A DNA stretch of 64,000 nucleotides, from assembly GCA_905221615.1 (NCBI GenBank), contig CAJNDT010003435.1:249437-313436 (forward strand), given 5' to 3'. Each line of letters opens with the position of its first letter. The first letter of the stretch is position 1. Shown here in pieces: positions 1 to 11,672 of this stretch. The DNA is from Symbiodinium sp. CCMP2592 (taxonomy: Eukaryota; Sar; Dinophyceae; Suessiales; Symbiodiniaceae). The translations under genes were made by a program, and so were the position numbers. Under the pieces are notes generated by a model that was given only the letters and a program-made list of their open reading frames with translations, did not search any database and was not told the origin of the DNA.

Positions 1-1
1 A

Positions 2-31
2 GGTAATGCAGGATTTATATCATCAACCGTA
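2..31. mobile_element. MITE-like family A, right terminal repeat only
   Basis: The window begins inside a family A element. These 30 bases match the right arm of the copies at 8464-8568 and 54716-54820 (arm beginning GGTAATGCAGGATTTATATC) and end in CCGTA. The rest of the element lies outside the window. Confidence 0.75.
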
Positions 32-102
32 TGTGCTCTCCTGTTGGATCTTCAGCTTCGAGAACTTCTAGATTCAACGCCTTAAACCCTAAAGCCAGTA
101 GG

Positions 103-240
103 ACCCACACTCGAAACCTAAACCTTAAACCCCAAACCCTCAAACCCTTAAACCCCCAATCCCCTAAACCCCAAACCCCTAAACCCCCAAACCCCTAAAC
201 CCCCAACCCCTAAACCCAAACCCCTAAGCCCCAAACCCTT
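103..240 (+). repeat. Degenerate interstitial telomere-like array
   Basis: About 140 bases of CCCTAAA and variants (CCCCTAAA, CCCCAAA) on the plus strand. The heptamer type is that of plant and many algal or alveolate telomeres. The array is degenerate and internal, so it is not a functional chromosome end. Confidence 0.85.
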
Positions 241-682
241 TTAAACAACCCTGAAAGCCTCAGAAAGCCCTGAGGTCTCCGAGTCGCTTGGAGTTCCAGG
301 CGCCATGGTCATGAAGGCGCAGCGGCGGGCTTCCCCAAGAAGCGCGAGACTTCAAAAAAGAGTCCTCCTGATACATCCCTTAAAAACAGAAGGCACCTGT
401 CAAAGGAACCCTTAGAAAGACCTAAGAGTTGTGGCATTGTAGCTTCAAGTCATGATATTTAAGACCCCTTTCAAAGGAACCCTTTAAAACCAGCCCTTGC
501 AAGGAGCCCTTAAACGCCCTACCTACGAGCGCCAAGACTTCCGAAGTGCAAGCTGGGTGTGTAGAAACCCTGAGCTTCACAAGCCCAAGACCTTTTGGAG
601 CCCTCCTTAATTCTTAGAAGAGGGTTTTGGGGCCCACTATACTCTGATTATAATAAGGAACCCCCAAAAGAGTATACTCAAT

Positions 683-757
683 TTGGGAGCTTCGGAAGAT
701 AGGGGGCCCTAACATCGCACCCCAAATACTAGGACCCCCCAAAATCGGAAACTCCCA
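683..757. mobile_element. Foldback element, family I copy 1
   Basis: Short hairpin with GGGAG-TTCGGAAGAT on the left and ATCGGAAACTCCC on the right. It resembles the longer copies at 40508-40614 and 45611-45714. Confidence 0.6.
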
Positions 758-776
758 CATCCCAGGCAAGCCCGAT

Positions 777-854
777 GGCCCCAAAGTAGTTCCTTTCGGG
801 GGTTCATATTTAGAGTTGTATAATGTAACCCCAAAAAGGAACTACTTTGGGGCC
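777..854. mobile_element. Foldback element, family J copy 1
   Basis: The left arm GGCCCCAAAGTAGTTCCTTT pairs with AAGGAACTACTTTGGGGCC on the right, a nearly perfect 20-bp terminal inverted repeat around an AT-rich loop. The second copy is at 62002-62080. Confidence 0.75.
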
Positions 855-1400
855 TTAGGGCAAGCCCTGACTGAAACTTTTTGGTCACGATAGACTGGAG
901 CCTCCAGGAGATTTAGCTTTAAGGTAGCCTCGCAGCTGCCCCACAATCATCAAAGCCACAGCTGACGAGTTTGATCTGGCAGTCGGGTCAGGGTTGAGGG
1001 TTCAGAGTTCGCGGATGAGTGGCTGATGGACGGCGGTTTAGCTCAACCTACTTGGACTTGAGCTTTTGTCATAGGATCTTCTTATTATTATACAGCACAA
1101 CCTGAAGTTGTAAAGGCCCACACAAGAAAGCGTGGCATGGTAAGTTTAGGCATTAGCCAAGCGAGTTCTTCCTCGCCTGCAAGAGATCTATGGCATCGAC
1201 TAGGATCGCATAATCATAAACAAGAAAAGTTAAGGTATATAGCTGAAAACAGGAATTACCAATGAGGGCATGAGGGGATCAGCATAGTTCAGAAGCCGCA
1301 TCCTGTCTGTTGCGCTTGAATTGCTGCTAAGCTGCGCTGCTGTCAGGTTGTGCCTGGAGGGCCGGCACAGCGAGCCGGAATGAGGCAATTCGTGCTGCTC

Positions 1401-1510
1401 CCCAAAGACTCCAATGTCCCTTAATTAAGGAATATTCCTTAAACCATATAGATCCTACCATTATTTGAGGAGTATTATTCCTTGCTTAAGGGATAGTGGA
1501 GTCTTTGGGT
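1401..1510. mobile_element. Foldback element, family D copy 1
   Basis: The arms CCCAAAGACTCCAATGTCCC and GGGATAGTGGAGTCTTTGGG are inverted repeats around an AT-rich centre with GGAATATTCC. Copies at 38497-38603 and 63048-63164 share arms and interior. Confidence 0.75.
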
Positions 1511-1660
1511 CCTATAATTCTGATGGAGCTGAGGGTTGCTTATGTTGCAGTCTATGAAGAGTTACGGTACGATGATTCTCTATTCCCTCAAGGGTAGGGA
1601 GGTTTCAGAGGGGATCTTCGGGCTGTTTTAATCCGAGTAAGAGGCTTCTGGTAGTTCGGT

Positions 1661-1691
1661 TCATAACCCTAAACCCTAAACCCTAAACCCT
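1661..1691 (+). repeat. Short perfect telomere-like array
   Basis: About four CCCTAAA heptamers in perfect register, isolated in unique sequence. Confidence 0.8.
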
Positions 1692-3645
1692 ATTCTTGTC
1701 TCTACTGCCAGGGCTTTAGGGCTTTAGGCTTGTATGATTTGTACGTCCGGCCACCGGGTTGCAGCGTTTTGATTTAGGATCTCATAGGGAGACCCTTTTT
1801 TTTTGGGGGGGGGGGGGTAGGGGACACACTTCCTTAAATTAGCTTTATTAAGTCCTTATTATAAGTTTTACGGCCCCCCGTATCCCCCTCCCCCTACCTG
1901 TGATGATCTCTAGGCTTTCACAGGACAGGATGAGTGATTGCCGAGCGGCGACATGATAGTCCGAATGCAGACCAGGTTTCGCAGATCCTCCGACAGCTTC
2001 AATAGGTCGATGCCCGGAAGAAGGCAGTATCTCCTTTGAAAGGGTTTCTGATTATCATAGTTACGTTCTTGAGCCCTAAACTAAACCCTGAACCCTAAAT
2101 CGTTTTTATACATTATAGAGAGAGGAGTGGAGAAAGCTGACATGCCAGGGCTCTTCGCAGCGGTCAGCTCGGCGACGTCACGCCCCGAGCAGGACATCCA
2201 CAGAACAGGACTTCTGAACAATACTTTGGGAATATCGTTATAGGAAAAATACAGTTTCGTAATAACAAGAGTATACAATCCTACTGAATGAATGTTTTTA
2301 TCGCTTTCAATAATTCGCAAGCGCTTGGCGACCATTTGTCTTGGTCGTGGGTAGACTGCGGAGTAGGAGGAGCAATACGGGCTTGCACTGCGAAGAGCCG
2401 CTGAAGTCTGCAGCGTACGAATCGGGGGTGTAGCTGGATGCAGCTCTCCGGGGGCATCATCCGGCCTAGTGTCGGTAATGAGGGGCAATGGTTTCGGGTA
2501 GTTCGACATGTTCGCCAAGAGCACTCAGTCATCCCAAGTTCATATGTGCAGCACAGGCTCACTGACGAAAAGCCCTCCTTGACGTAACTTCGATAAGGTA
2601 CCCGAAACTACTTGAAGGTTCATGGGCAGTCACAAGCATGTTTATGGTTAGTTATTCTGCTAGGTGCCAAGTGCACTGAGATGTACGTTTATCGTATTCA
2701 TAGCCATGCCGCCATACTTAATAAGTCCCCCGACCCGTTAAGTAGGGCCTCTTTGGTGGCAACTTAAGGTAAAGTTCCTTAAGCCCGCTTTGAGGTCATC
2801 GTGAAGATGGGCTCCCGACCAATTGCCAGCTCCAGTGACGTCTTCCGCTACTTGGATCAGCGGCCCGGCGCAAGCAGTCAATTCGACAGAACAAGCACAC
2901 CAAAGGTTCCTGGAAATGGATCTCTAAGGGTTCTTATTAGAAGGGTTTAGGGTGCATGGGGTCGCGTGGGTAGATGCTCCTGCAAAAGAGATACACTTCT
3001 TTACAAGCGGATGTGAGCCCAAAGCGGGACCGACACCGTGTCGAACTACTGACATGATCAGTTCGCATGGCAAGAATGATCAGCGCACCAGTGGCCAAAC
3101 AGAGCAAGCCGAACTCCTTGTACTCCACGCTTAGAACCTGAAATCTGCTTGAAGTAGATACTGCTTCCTTCTTATGACGAGTTCAATGCTCCTACATAAA
3201 CTATACATCCCAAAACCTGTCTTTCAGTCAAGGGATAACTTGGGATCTCCCAGGAAACAGGAACAAAGCCCAAGCCCCTGCCAAAAACCGTTAACAAACC
3301 TAGAACAAGAACGACTAAGCTTCTTCAGCCCTAAACCCTAAAGCGCAAAGCCTTACCCTATAAGGTCTGAACCCTAAACCCTATAAGCCCTGCCAGGAAC
3401 GCCTACAAAGCCGATACAACCTTTGAAACTTCGCTCAAGTCTGAGGCGGCAACCTGGAGAGCTTGTCGTGATGCACCGGCCTGAGGCATAAGGACTTCGA
3501 AAGTTAGGGTTTGGGCGGGTTTAGGGTTTAGGGACTAGGCACCAGTGGCTAGGATTTACGGTTTTCCTATAGACAGCTAAATAATGGAAAGACCGTAGTA
3601 TAGTAATATAGGAGGTCGAGTTTAGGGTTTCCTCACTAGCAGAGA

Positions 3646-3733
3646 AGGCTAACTAATTACCAATATTGTTCCTTCGAGTTCCTTATTATATTTATACTAT
3701 AGAGGAGCCCAAAACCCAATTGTTGACGCCCCA
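3646..3733. mobile_element. Foldback element, family F (divergent)
   Basis: It matches family F in order: TAACTAATTACCAATATTGTT, then TTCCTTATTATA, then a pyrimidine-poor arm ending ACGCCCC. The terminal arms have diverged. The better copies are 39152-39252 and 59037-59138. Confidence 0.5.
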
Positions 3734-4479
3734 ACATTAGCGTCGAGTCGTAGAACTTCTGGGTCATCAGCCAAACACCTTAAAGCTTAAATCCCATCCC
3801 AACCCCAAGCCCTAAGCCCGCAAATCCATACCCCAAGACAACCCCCCTCCGCCCCTGCAAGCGCAGAAGGTCGGTGCAGCGAGCTTCCTCGGACTTAACG
3901 AGTGACGATCCAGACATCGCTGGCGACTGAGCTCGGAGGGAACCCTCAAACGTTTAAAGGGTTTTGGAGGGATTCATGGGGATGTTATGCGGATTTTATG
4001 GGGGTTTGTACGGGTTCAATAACGGTTCTGGTTAGGGTTTAGGGCAGGAGGGTATCACGGTTTCGAGGATTCGGGCATAGGGTGTAGGGATTTGAATTTT
4101 CTGCTGACCCCAAACCCATGCATGTGACCTTTGCAGCACCTCCGGTCGCTAGGGCGAAATGCCGGCTCTCCTGCCTGAGCCACCCTCCATTGATACTTGT
4201 CCCGGGCTCTGGACTGCAAGCACTGCAAAAGAGACGAAGCCGCAAGCACAGTTGAGGTGGACATTACAGTACGCCTGGGCCGATCCAATTCAAAGATGGT
4301 GGTCACTTAGATGATCCGCCGGGGGCCCTACCAAGAGAAGCCCCGCGGCTTTTTCCGCGAGGAGTGTCGGAGATGTGTTTTATAATTTTTCAATTCCACG
4401 AATGATACCTGTGGCAAGGGACCCTTGCTTGTAATTACTGGTGATCCTTCTTGGCCAAGGAAAGCCTCAAAACTTGATC

Positions 4480-4558
4480 TAGGGGCCTTCACAATGGCCC
4501 ATTACTATAATTACATTAGGGAACCCCAAAATACTATAGGTAATTATTTAGGCCCTTT
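4480..4558. mobile_element. Foldback element, family F, reverse orientation
   Basis: Bounded by AGGGGCC and GGCCCTTT. It contains ATGGCCCATTACTATAATTA and TAGGTAATTATTTAGGCCC, the reverse complement of the family F layout. Confidence 0.6.
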
Positions 4559-5794
4559 CGTAAGCCCTCCTCTTGCCATCCGTAAGGAGCGCTTCCCAGC
4601 GACCTCACGGCAAGACGGCAAATTTTCAGCTGGTGCATCTTCCGAGGATCTGGTGCACCGGAGCTTTTGAAGTTTTGGAGCAAGTGCCAAATACCAGCAC
4701 AGGTTTCTGAACAAGTAGTGTAAATATCGCCGGAAAATCCCGATACATAACATCTAATGTTTGATTAGGTCAACTAGTATATATGTCGTTCGGGCCTGTA
4801 ATGAGACTGCAATGGCTGTCGGACAGCATGGAGGGAGCAGCATGGTTTGTGGTAGCTTAGACACTGAATCCCCAAACCCCTCTAAGAACGAGTTTGTGCG
4901 TGTAGGCGGGATCGCCAGCCTAATACTGCCACTTCGCTTGTTGTGTGAACTGTTGGTCATTCTTTGAGCTCGAAACGCTTGTGCCCCCATGTCGAAAGGC
5001 AGTGCACTAAGCAATCAATTATTCAAAAGCGCAGCCACTTGGTCGGCACATATCTTGAAGTTGTCCCACTTGGGGAAGCAATCTTGCGATGCCCTTGGCT
5101 CATTTGAGAAGCTGTTGTGGCCCCACAAGTTGTCTAGTGCTGGAAGCCTCGAATGCTGGTAGCCCTTGTCGCTAAAGCCGCTGCGAATATCCAGCAACCC
5201 CTCTGTTTTTTCCTCGCAGTCCTTGCGAACCTAAACTCCTAAACCCTTGAACTACCTCCCATAACACGTTTATGACGCCAGTAAACCCTGAGCCCGACCC
5301 TAAGCCGATGGAATTCCCGTAAGTCCCCTGACCCATCGCGATGCGTCTGACACCTAAACGAAGCTCTTAAAACCCACCTGATATAGCACTTGTAACACCC
5401 AGGTAAGGGTTAAGGCACCCCTCATACAAACCTATCGGAACCCCTATACAACCTGGCAAAAACGTTTGAAACCGGAGAAAAGCTCGTTCTCCACCTCGAC
5501 ACACCGCCATAAACTCGTCCTGCCGACGAGGAGCTGCTCTGACAGCATCCTCCGGCACCGGCGACTGGGTCTCTGCGTCGTGGGACGGCTGGCGAAAGGG
5601 GCAGCAAATCTGCCAAGAAGGTTGTTTTTGAATCCTTAAAGCTTACAAACCCTATACCCCAAATCCTCGGGGCTAAGGCCTGAACCCCAAACCTTGAACC
5701 CTCAACTCGGGCGCTCCTCCAAGGATTCTAGACGAAAAGGGCCCTGTACTGGTGCTGCGATGATCTGCGATGTAGAGTGTCATGTGGTTTTGAA

Positions 5795-6040
5795 ATATGG
5801 GAGTTACCGAAAATAGAGGACCCTAATTGAGATAAAGCTATGTAGTATGGAACCCCGCAAAAAACCATACACACTCTAAGCCCGAAGCCCGACACCCTAA
5901 GACTTACAACCCTGACTGCTACATGTACATCATAACCCTTACATGACCTTAAATACCTGAAGGCTTCAGAACCCTGACATAAACGCCAATATGGGAGTTT
6001 CCGCAAATTAGGGGTACCTTAGTTTGGGGTCCTTAGAATC
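5795..6040. repeat. Rearranged family I element
   Basis: Two half-elements lie in the same orientation. One starts at about 5795 (GGGAGTTACCGAAAATAG) and the other at about 5993 (GGGAGTTTCCGCAAATTAGG). The second corresponds to the inverted right half of family I, so the copy appears split by about 150 bases of unrelated sequence. Confidence 0.45.
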
Positions 6041-6582
6041 AAGATCCTACTGAGCATTTAGGGCTTACGGATGAACACGGGTTCTTGGGTTTGCGAGAGA
6101 ATTGCGTGAAAGTTAGGTTTTAGTGCTCTAGGGTTTAAATTTGGGAGTTTGGGCTTAGTATGGTGTCGGAGAAATGTTCAAGACTTTTTGGGTTCAACTT
6201 TGTCAATAGGGCTTCGTGCAGTCTAGTAGAGATCTGCTTACGGTCATGTTGCCAGCCTTGTTCATGTCGACCTCCGAAACCCTTCCTGCAAAGCCTTTGT
6301 TCAAAGAAGGCGATGTGAGACAGACGCTTCGATCCTCTTTCGAACATATTTTCGGCATTTACACGTGTAAGGCAGTTTTTTGTAGTCTGGCCTTTTGGGT
6401 TCATCTTCCTAGTTCGGTTGTCCTCCAGCATGAAATAGGGTCGGAATACTTAACACGAGTGGCCCCTTATGGTTTCTAGTAGTATTGAAACAGTATCCTC
6501 ATGATTGGTTACAAGACCTCCGCATTCTGTTCATTCGACCTCGTGCCCTTCACCTGAACAAAGGGTCCGTGCACTTTAGAAC

Positions 6583-6652
6583 AATTATTATTATTATTGT
6601 GATTATTCTTATTATTATTATTATTATTATGATTATTATTATTATTATAAGA
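6583..6652 (+). repeat. (ATT)n microsatellite
   Basis: About 70 bases of ATT repeats with scattered substitutions. The asparagine- and isoleucine-rich reading frames across it are artefacts of the repeat. Confidence 0.9.
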
Positions 6653-6741
6653 GGGTTTAGGGTCGTGCCCCAGTTGCTGCGGGACTTTGACCACAGCGCT
6701 GCGCATTAACAGCAGTAGCTCCTTGATAGGATTCCTGTATA

Positions 6742-6833
6742 GGACCCTAAACCCTGAACCCTAAACCCTGAACCCTAAACCCTGAACCCTGAAACCCTAA
6801 CCCTTAAACTAAACCCTGAACCCCTAAACCCGT
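6742..6833 (+). repeat. Interstitial telomere-like array
   Basis: Alternating CCCTAAA and CCCTGAA units over about 90 bases. Confidence 0.85.
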
Positions 6834-7305
6834 CGAACATCCTTACAATAAGGGAAACCGACTAAAAGGCCCACGGGATCCCCATAAACGCCTTCAATCG
6901 AATTGAAAGCGTATGGAAACCTAAATTAAGGACAATTAGTGCTGGGGTTCCCTATACATTACTCTTCAGGATTGAGGCTAACGGGTTTCCAACTTTGGGC
7001 TTCTTGTACTGTATCATGATGACCTTCATGTCTCATCGAGACGCCTGCATGCATCGCCCTACATGAGGCTTGGGCATCGCACGTGCTCTAAACCCCAAAC
7101 CCGGGGTTATATGTCGGATTAGACTTTTCTGGGATGTTCTAAGGGCTATCAGAGGCCTGAGTGATTATCCAGACTATTCCTTAGGGTTCCATAATTTTCG
7201 TTGCATGTTTCGATGTTTCCACTGAAGCCCTGCAGCACCGAAGCCTCGAACCTTCGAGCCTAAACCCGTAGAGCCACAGCCCTCTTGACATGACACCCTG
7301 TAGCC

Positions 7306-7400
7306 AAAAGCCTAGAACCCTGAACCCTAAACCCCCAACCCTGCCCCAAAACCCCTACACCCTACATCCATCAAGGCCTAAACCCTAAAGCAAAGTCCTC
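7306..7400 (+). repeat. Degenerate telomere-like array
   Basis: Scattered CCCTAAA, CCCTGAA and CCCCAAA units. The surrounding 200 bases carry further diverged copies. Confidence 0.7.
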
Positions 7401-7481
7401 AGCCCTAAAACTCCAAACCCTAAAGTCCAAAGCCTATAGCCCGAAACCCCAATGGGGCTTTCAGCCCTAAAGCTCTAAGCA

Positions 7482-7568
7482 TACCTTTGGTTAGTAGGGA
7501 ATGGAGGAATGGGGTACAACTATAACTACTATTACTACCAGTCTTCCATTCCCTACTAACCAAAGGTA
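7482..7568. mobile_element. MITE-like foldback, family B copy 1
   Basis: The left arm TACCTTTGGTTAGTAGGGAA and right arm TTCCCTACTAACCAAAGGTA are perfect inverted repeats around a loop of AACTACTATTACTACC type. At least three other good copies lie at 33621, 36418 and 41906. The flanking TA is compatible with a TA target site. Confidence 0.85.
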
Positions 7569-7818
7569 AGTTGTAGGATTATTCAGGCCCTGTATTATAG
7601 TACCCTTATAGATCCCTTATAGTAACCGTTATAGACCCCTTTATAAGTAAGGATTCGGTCCGTTTACGTTGCTGTACATTTCAGGGCGCTGCTCGCGAAT
7701 CCCAGGTCCATGTCGTCAAGCTTTGTCCTCGGTGCGGGCATTTTCCCAAGCCCCCATGCGATTTTCATCTCCCAGCCTAGAAGATGAAACGTTGAAAGAG
7801 TAATGAAGCCAGGGGGTA

Positions 7819-7885
7819 TATATATATATGTGTATACGTATATATATATATATATACATATATTTATTTATTTATTTATACATAT
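7819..7885. repeat. (TA)n-rich microsatellite
   Basis: Alternating TA runs with TTTA units and interspersed TGTATACG. Confidence 0.85.
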
Positions 7886-8463
7886 ATATTTATGTGTACC
7901 CGCTATCTATGTGTACCTAAGCTTGGGTCGATGTGTGTTCAGTGGTCCTTACGTACATCCGCAAATCAAATGAATGTGTGCAGGTATGCGTTTGCGTAGA
8001 AATGTACGGCTGATGACACGACATGTCATCGCGCGTGGGGCTTGAGGGGCTCCCAGTGGCTAGCTGGCATTGTATCTACGTCTGAAGCCCATGTCCTAGC
8101 TGTGCTTCAGAGATCGTTCCCGACTCTTGTGTTTGATTTCGGGCTGCCGAGCTCGCTCGGTTTCCTGCGATGCGGTGTCTGCAAATCCTACGCCTAAGCT
8201 TGGTGGGTGAAGGCTCCACGGTTTAAGACTTTCGAGGGTCCTTGTTACAGGTATACGGTAATACCGTGTAACAATACCTCTACTACTATAATAAAATACC
8301 CCTCTTCTTATTCCAGAGGCCCTTATATCAGGCTTTTTGAGGCTCATACCTTTTGGGATCTCCAGCTCGATCCAGCTTCTGTGGGGCTTCCGCGGATTCC
8401 TCGGAGCCTGTGGCGTGAAACCCAGAAGCCCAGCAGAACAGGGTTGTGGGGTCCCCGGTACAC

Positions 8464-8568
8464 TACTGTTGATGATATAAATCCTGCATTACCCTAAGGG
8501 CCCTAAACTATGGGAATTGTGGTATATTCCCTACTATGGGTAATGCAGGATATATGTCATCATCCGTA
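8464..8568. mobile_element. MITE-like foldback, family A copy 1
   Basis: 105 bp. The left arm GTTGATGATATAAATCCTGC and right arm GCAGGATATATGTCATCATC are inverted repeats. The interior carries CCCTAAACTATGGGAATTGT and GGTATATTCC. It is bounded by TA-C and CCG-TA. Confidence 0.85.
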
Positions 8569-9260
8569 TCACCATGTTGATGAATCTGAGTATCGTCACG
8601 TTGGGGATCCCTAGTATCATCATACTGAGGACCCCTAAAGGAGAATAACAATAGTAATACGGGTAATTCTCCAGGCTTCTACATTATGAGCCCCGAAGCC
8701 TGAAACCCTACGACCCTATCGCCCTAAACCCCACCCCCTACGGCGCCAGAAGCTCTGAACGCCCTTGAGATCGAAAACCCTCAAGCCGCGTCTCTCGACC
8801 TCTCTACCGGACGCGTGCAAAGCTGGAATCCGAAGAGGTTTCGCCCGCAGCTTCAATTTTCAGTCGTGGTGTGCCATCCAGATGCAAAGACTCGGACTCC
8901 CCCAGAACCCTAAACCCCCTCCTAAAAAAGCTCCGATTCGCAACACCCCCCCCGCCCGAAGACAAAGAAGACTGGAGCGCCTAAACTCTAAACACTCAAC
9001 CTCGAAGGATTCAAGATCCCTAACCCTAAGGATCGAAATAGCTCAAAAGCCTTATATAGTATGGTCTTTGGGCCCAAAAGCCTTAATATATGAGTCCTTA
9101 AATCTGTAGGGTAAAATCTAGCTACTCCAGGCCCCTACATAAGTGCTTCCCAACCTCCCAATAAGACTCCCTGAGGCTCAGCACGACGCTGCAGATGGAC
9201 CTAGTGAGTTTTTGATCTTCTATCCTAAACCCAAAACCCTAAACCCTATCGGCACTTGAT

Positions 9261-9480
9261 CTGTAGATCTTCTACCCTAAGCCCCCTAAACCCTAAACCC
9301 CTAAACTGTAGATCTTAGATCTTCTACCCTAAGCCCCCTAAACCCCTTGAGCCCTAAACCCCTAAACTGTAGATCTTAGATCTTCTACCCTAAGCCCCCT
9401 AAACCCCTAAACCCTAAACCCCTAAACTGTAGATCTTAGAGATCTTCTACCCTAAGCCCCCTAAACCCCCTTAAAACCTA
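9261..9480 (+). repeat. Tandem repeat, about 60 bp x 4, with telomere-like units
   Basis: Four units begin at 9261, 9306, 9367 and 9427 with CTGTAGATCT, followed by TTCTACCCTAAGCCCCC and a few CCCTAAA units. The first unit is shorter (45 bp). It looks like a locally duplicated telomere-like segment. Confidence 0.85.
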
Positions 9481-9575
9481 AACTCCTATAAACCCTAAAC
9501 CGTTTTTTTTTTTTTTTTGGATGGCTGCCCTGCCGGTCAGTACATGCTGATGTGGAGCTTCGGCCTCCCTTCGGG

Positions 9576-9715
9576 GTTTAGGGTTTAGGGTTTAGGGTTT
9601 AGGGTTTCGGGTTTAGGGTTTAGGGTTTTGGGTTTTGGGTTTAGGGTTTCGGGTTTAGGGTTTCGGGTTTAGGGTTTCGGGTTTTGGGTTTAGGGTTTCA
9701 AGTCCCTTTAGGGTT
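9576..9715 (-). repeat. Interstitial telomere-like array, TTTAGGG strand
   Basis: About 140 bases of TTTAGGG with TTTCGGG and TTTTGGG variants. It points opposite to the CCCTAAA array that ends just before 9500, so the two arrays face each other across about 75 bases that include a T-tract. Confidence 0.9.
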
Positions 9716-11146
9716 TATAGGGTTACTGTTGGAGCGCGTTTCGGGTTTAGGAATTCGGAGGCTTCAGGTTTCGGTTTTGTAACGATTGTAATGAGTTTCG
9801 GGTTTAGGAGTTCCAAAAGCGTGGGACGCGCTCTGAGTCGCAGATGGGACCGTTTTAAGCAGTGGGAACGGCAGCAGCTTAGGTTGTGGAGTTTGGGGGT
9901 TTACAGTCGGGGTTCCTGTAAATCTTGGGATACACCACATCATAGTCGTAGACTTTGTCTCCGTCATCAGTACGTGCCCTTCAGCCGATCAGGACGGCTC
10001 TGTACCCTCGTGGACAGGATGCAGATGCAATGTCGCGGTGGAGTGCCCGAAACCATCAGACGGATCTCCTATTTCAGGCACTCACCTTTCGAGGGCCGGA
10101 GGAATACTTTGGCTCTCCTTTATAGCATTTTCCGGCGTGAACTTGTTTGGGCTTGACTCGGCACTCAGTGGAGTGTGGTGGTGCAAGTCGAGCTCACAGC
10201 TGGCTCGCAGGCGCCCGCACCGCCCCCACGCCTTTTAAAGTTGGGGCCAGCCGTGCCCGGCAGCTTTTCTCAACTGTCAGCAAGTGAACGTATACTAACC
10301 GAAAAGTAGCGGGGTAGGAACCCGTAAACCTTTGTCTCATCCGAAGCCCTGCGAAACAACATGGCATCGTCTTGATGTCTGGATTCTGGCACTTGCAATT
10401 TCTCTATCTGAACTCTATCTATCCGTTTGTTTACGCATGCATCTCTGTTTGTTGAATGCATGCATGGTGCATAGGCTGTTGAACACAGGTTCACCTTTTC
10501 GCATGAATGCCGACATGTAGATGGGCCGATCATTTGCCATCTCCATCGCTCTTCAGGAAGCAGAATGGATGCCGGCCGGCTTAGAATCCTTTGCGAATTC
10601 GTCGACTACGCCATATATTTGGCCGCACAGCTATGACGGCGAGTTTTCGGGATTTTAAAGAGTTGTTCTTGACTCATGTCTGGTTTTGAGCCGCCAACTT
10701 CGATTCAACAACGCCCGAAAACATTGTTGAAAGGTTGCAGGTGGACAGTCACTCATGCACAAGCTAGTGCAGTGGTTCGCGCTCACTGCAACCGTGTACA
10801 GAGGAGGAGCGCCCGATCAGGTTACCATCTGTTGAAACAGATCCTGGACATGCTGTCTGCGTGGGATGTCTTGCAGAATCTCGATGCAGAGAGGCTCTCC
10901 TCCAAGCTTCGTGCCCTTCGACAATCCGACCAACAGTGCCGACTACCCAAGATTTGTAAGAAGCATCGCGCTACGGGGATCCTCTTCTCTGGCCCCCCCG
11001 GAAGGCGTTGAACCCCTGGAACCCCACGGTTCTTGGGATGTTGGCCAAGACCTGAGCCAGGCGAAAGCCGTGTGACAAGAGATCGCAGCGTTCCCTCAGA
11101 TGCGCTTCCTTCTCAATTAGTGAACTAAATCGAACATAGGCAGCTT

Positions 11147-11232
11147 AACAATCACCTCTACTATTTTGGGTTCCTTATTATGGTTAGGGTATAATGGGCC
11201 CCATAGGTCTACTTTAATTATTAAGGCCCCTA
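11147..11232. mobile_element. Foldback element, family F (diverged left arm)
   Basis: It shares ACTATTTTGGGTTCCTTATT, then TATAATGGGCCCC, then AATTATTAAGGCCCCTA with the better family F copies. The left arm is eroded. Confidence 0.5.
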
Positions 11233-11419
11233 TATTACTCTGTATCTACAAATATGTACACTAAACCTGTTCAGTATCCAAAACGGCACTATGACAGTTC
11301 CCCGAACCTGTTTTTTCGGTGCTGTTCAAGCCCTCGAAAGACCTTAATATAGGGGTTGGATCGAATCTAGGGTTCCTTACTACACATGATTGTCGTATAA
11401 TGTATCCCGAAGCCCTAAT

Positions 11420-11517
11420 ACAGAAGCCGAAACGATTACCAATATTGTTACTTAGGGTTCCGTATGATAACTGTACTATAAAGGAGGCGAAACCCCTATT
11501 CTAATTATTGAGGCCTC
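11420..11517. mobile_element. Foldback element, family F
   Basis: ACGATTACCAATATTGTTAC, then a TATAGT-like stretch, then CTATTCTAATTATTGAGGCC follow the family F order seen at 39152-39252. Confidence 0.6.
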
Positions 11518-11576
11518 TTGAGTATTCCAAATATGAAGGCCTCTATATAAACATGACCGAAGCGAGACTTAACCCC

Positions 11577-11672
11577 AAGTAAACCTACTTTTTTAAGGAC
11601 TTATATAAATAAAGAAATCATATTAGGGAACCTTAAAGGTAGGTTCCTTAGGGTCCAGGTATACCTTGAAAT
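11577..11672. mobile_element. Foldback element, family M copy 1
   Basis: AACCTACTTTTTTAAGGACT through AAGGTAGGTTCCTTAGGGTC is the reverse complement of the element at 53186-53272, including the TTATATAAA and AATCATATTAGGG interior. Confidence 0.65.

Noticed and set aside
2081-2562. A 147-codon minus-strand frame overlapped by a 93-codon one
   Set aside because: Some peptide-like character, but it enters telomere-like sequence at its end and has no motif or start context; insufficient support.
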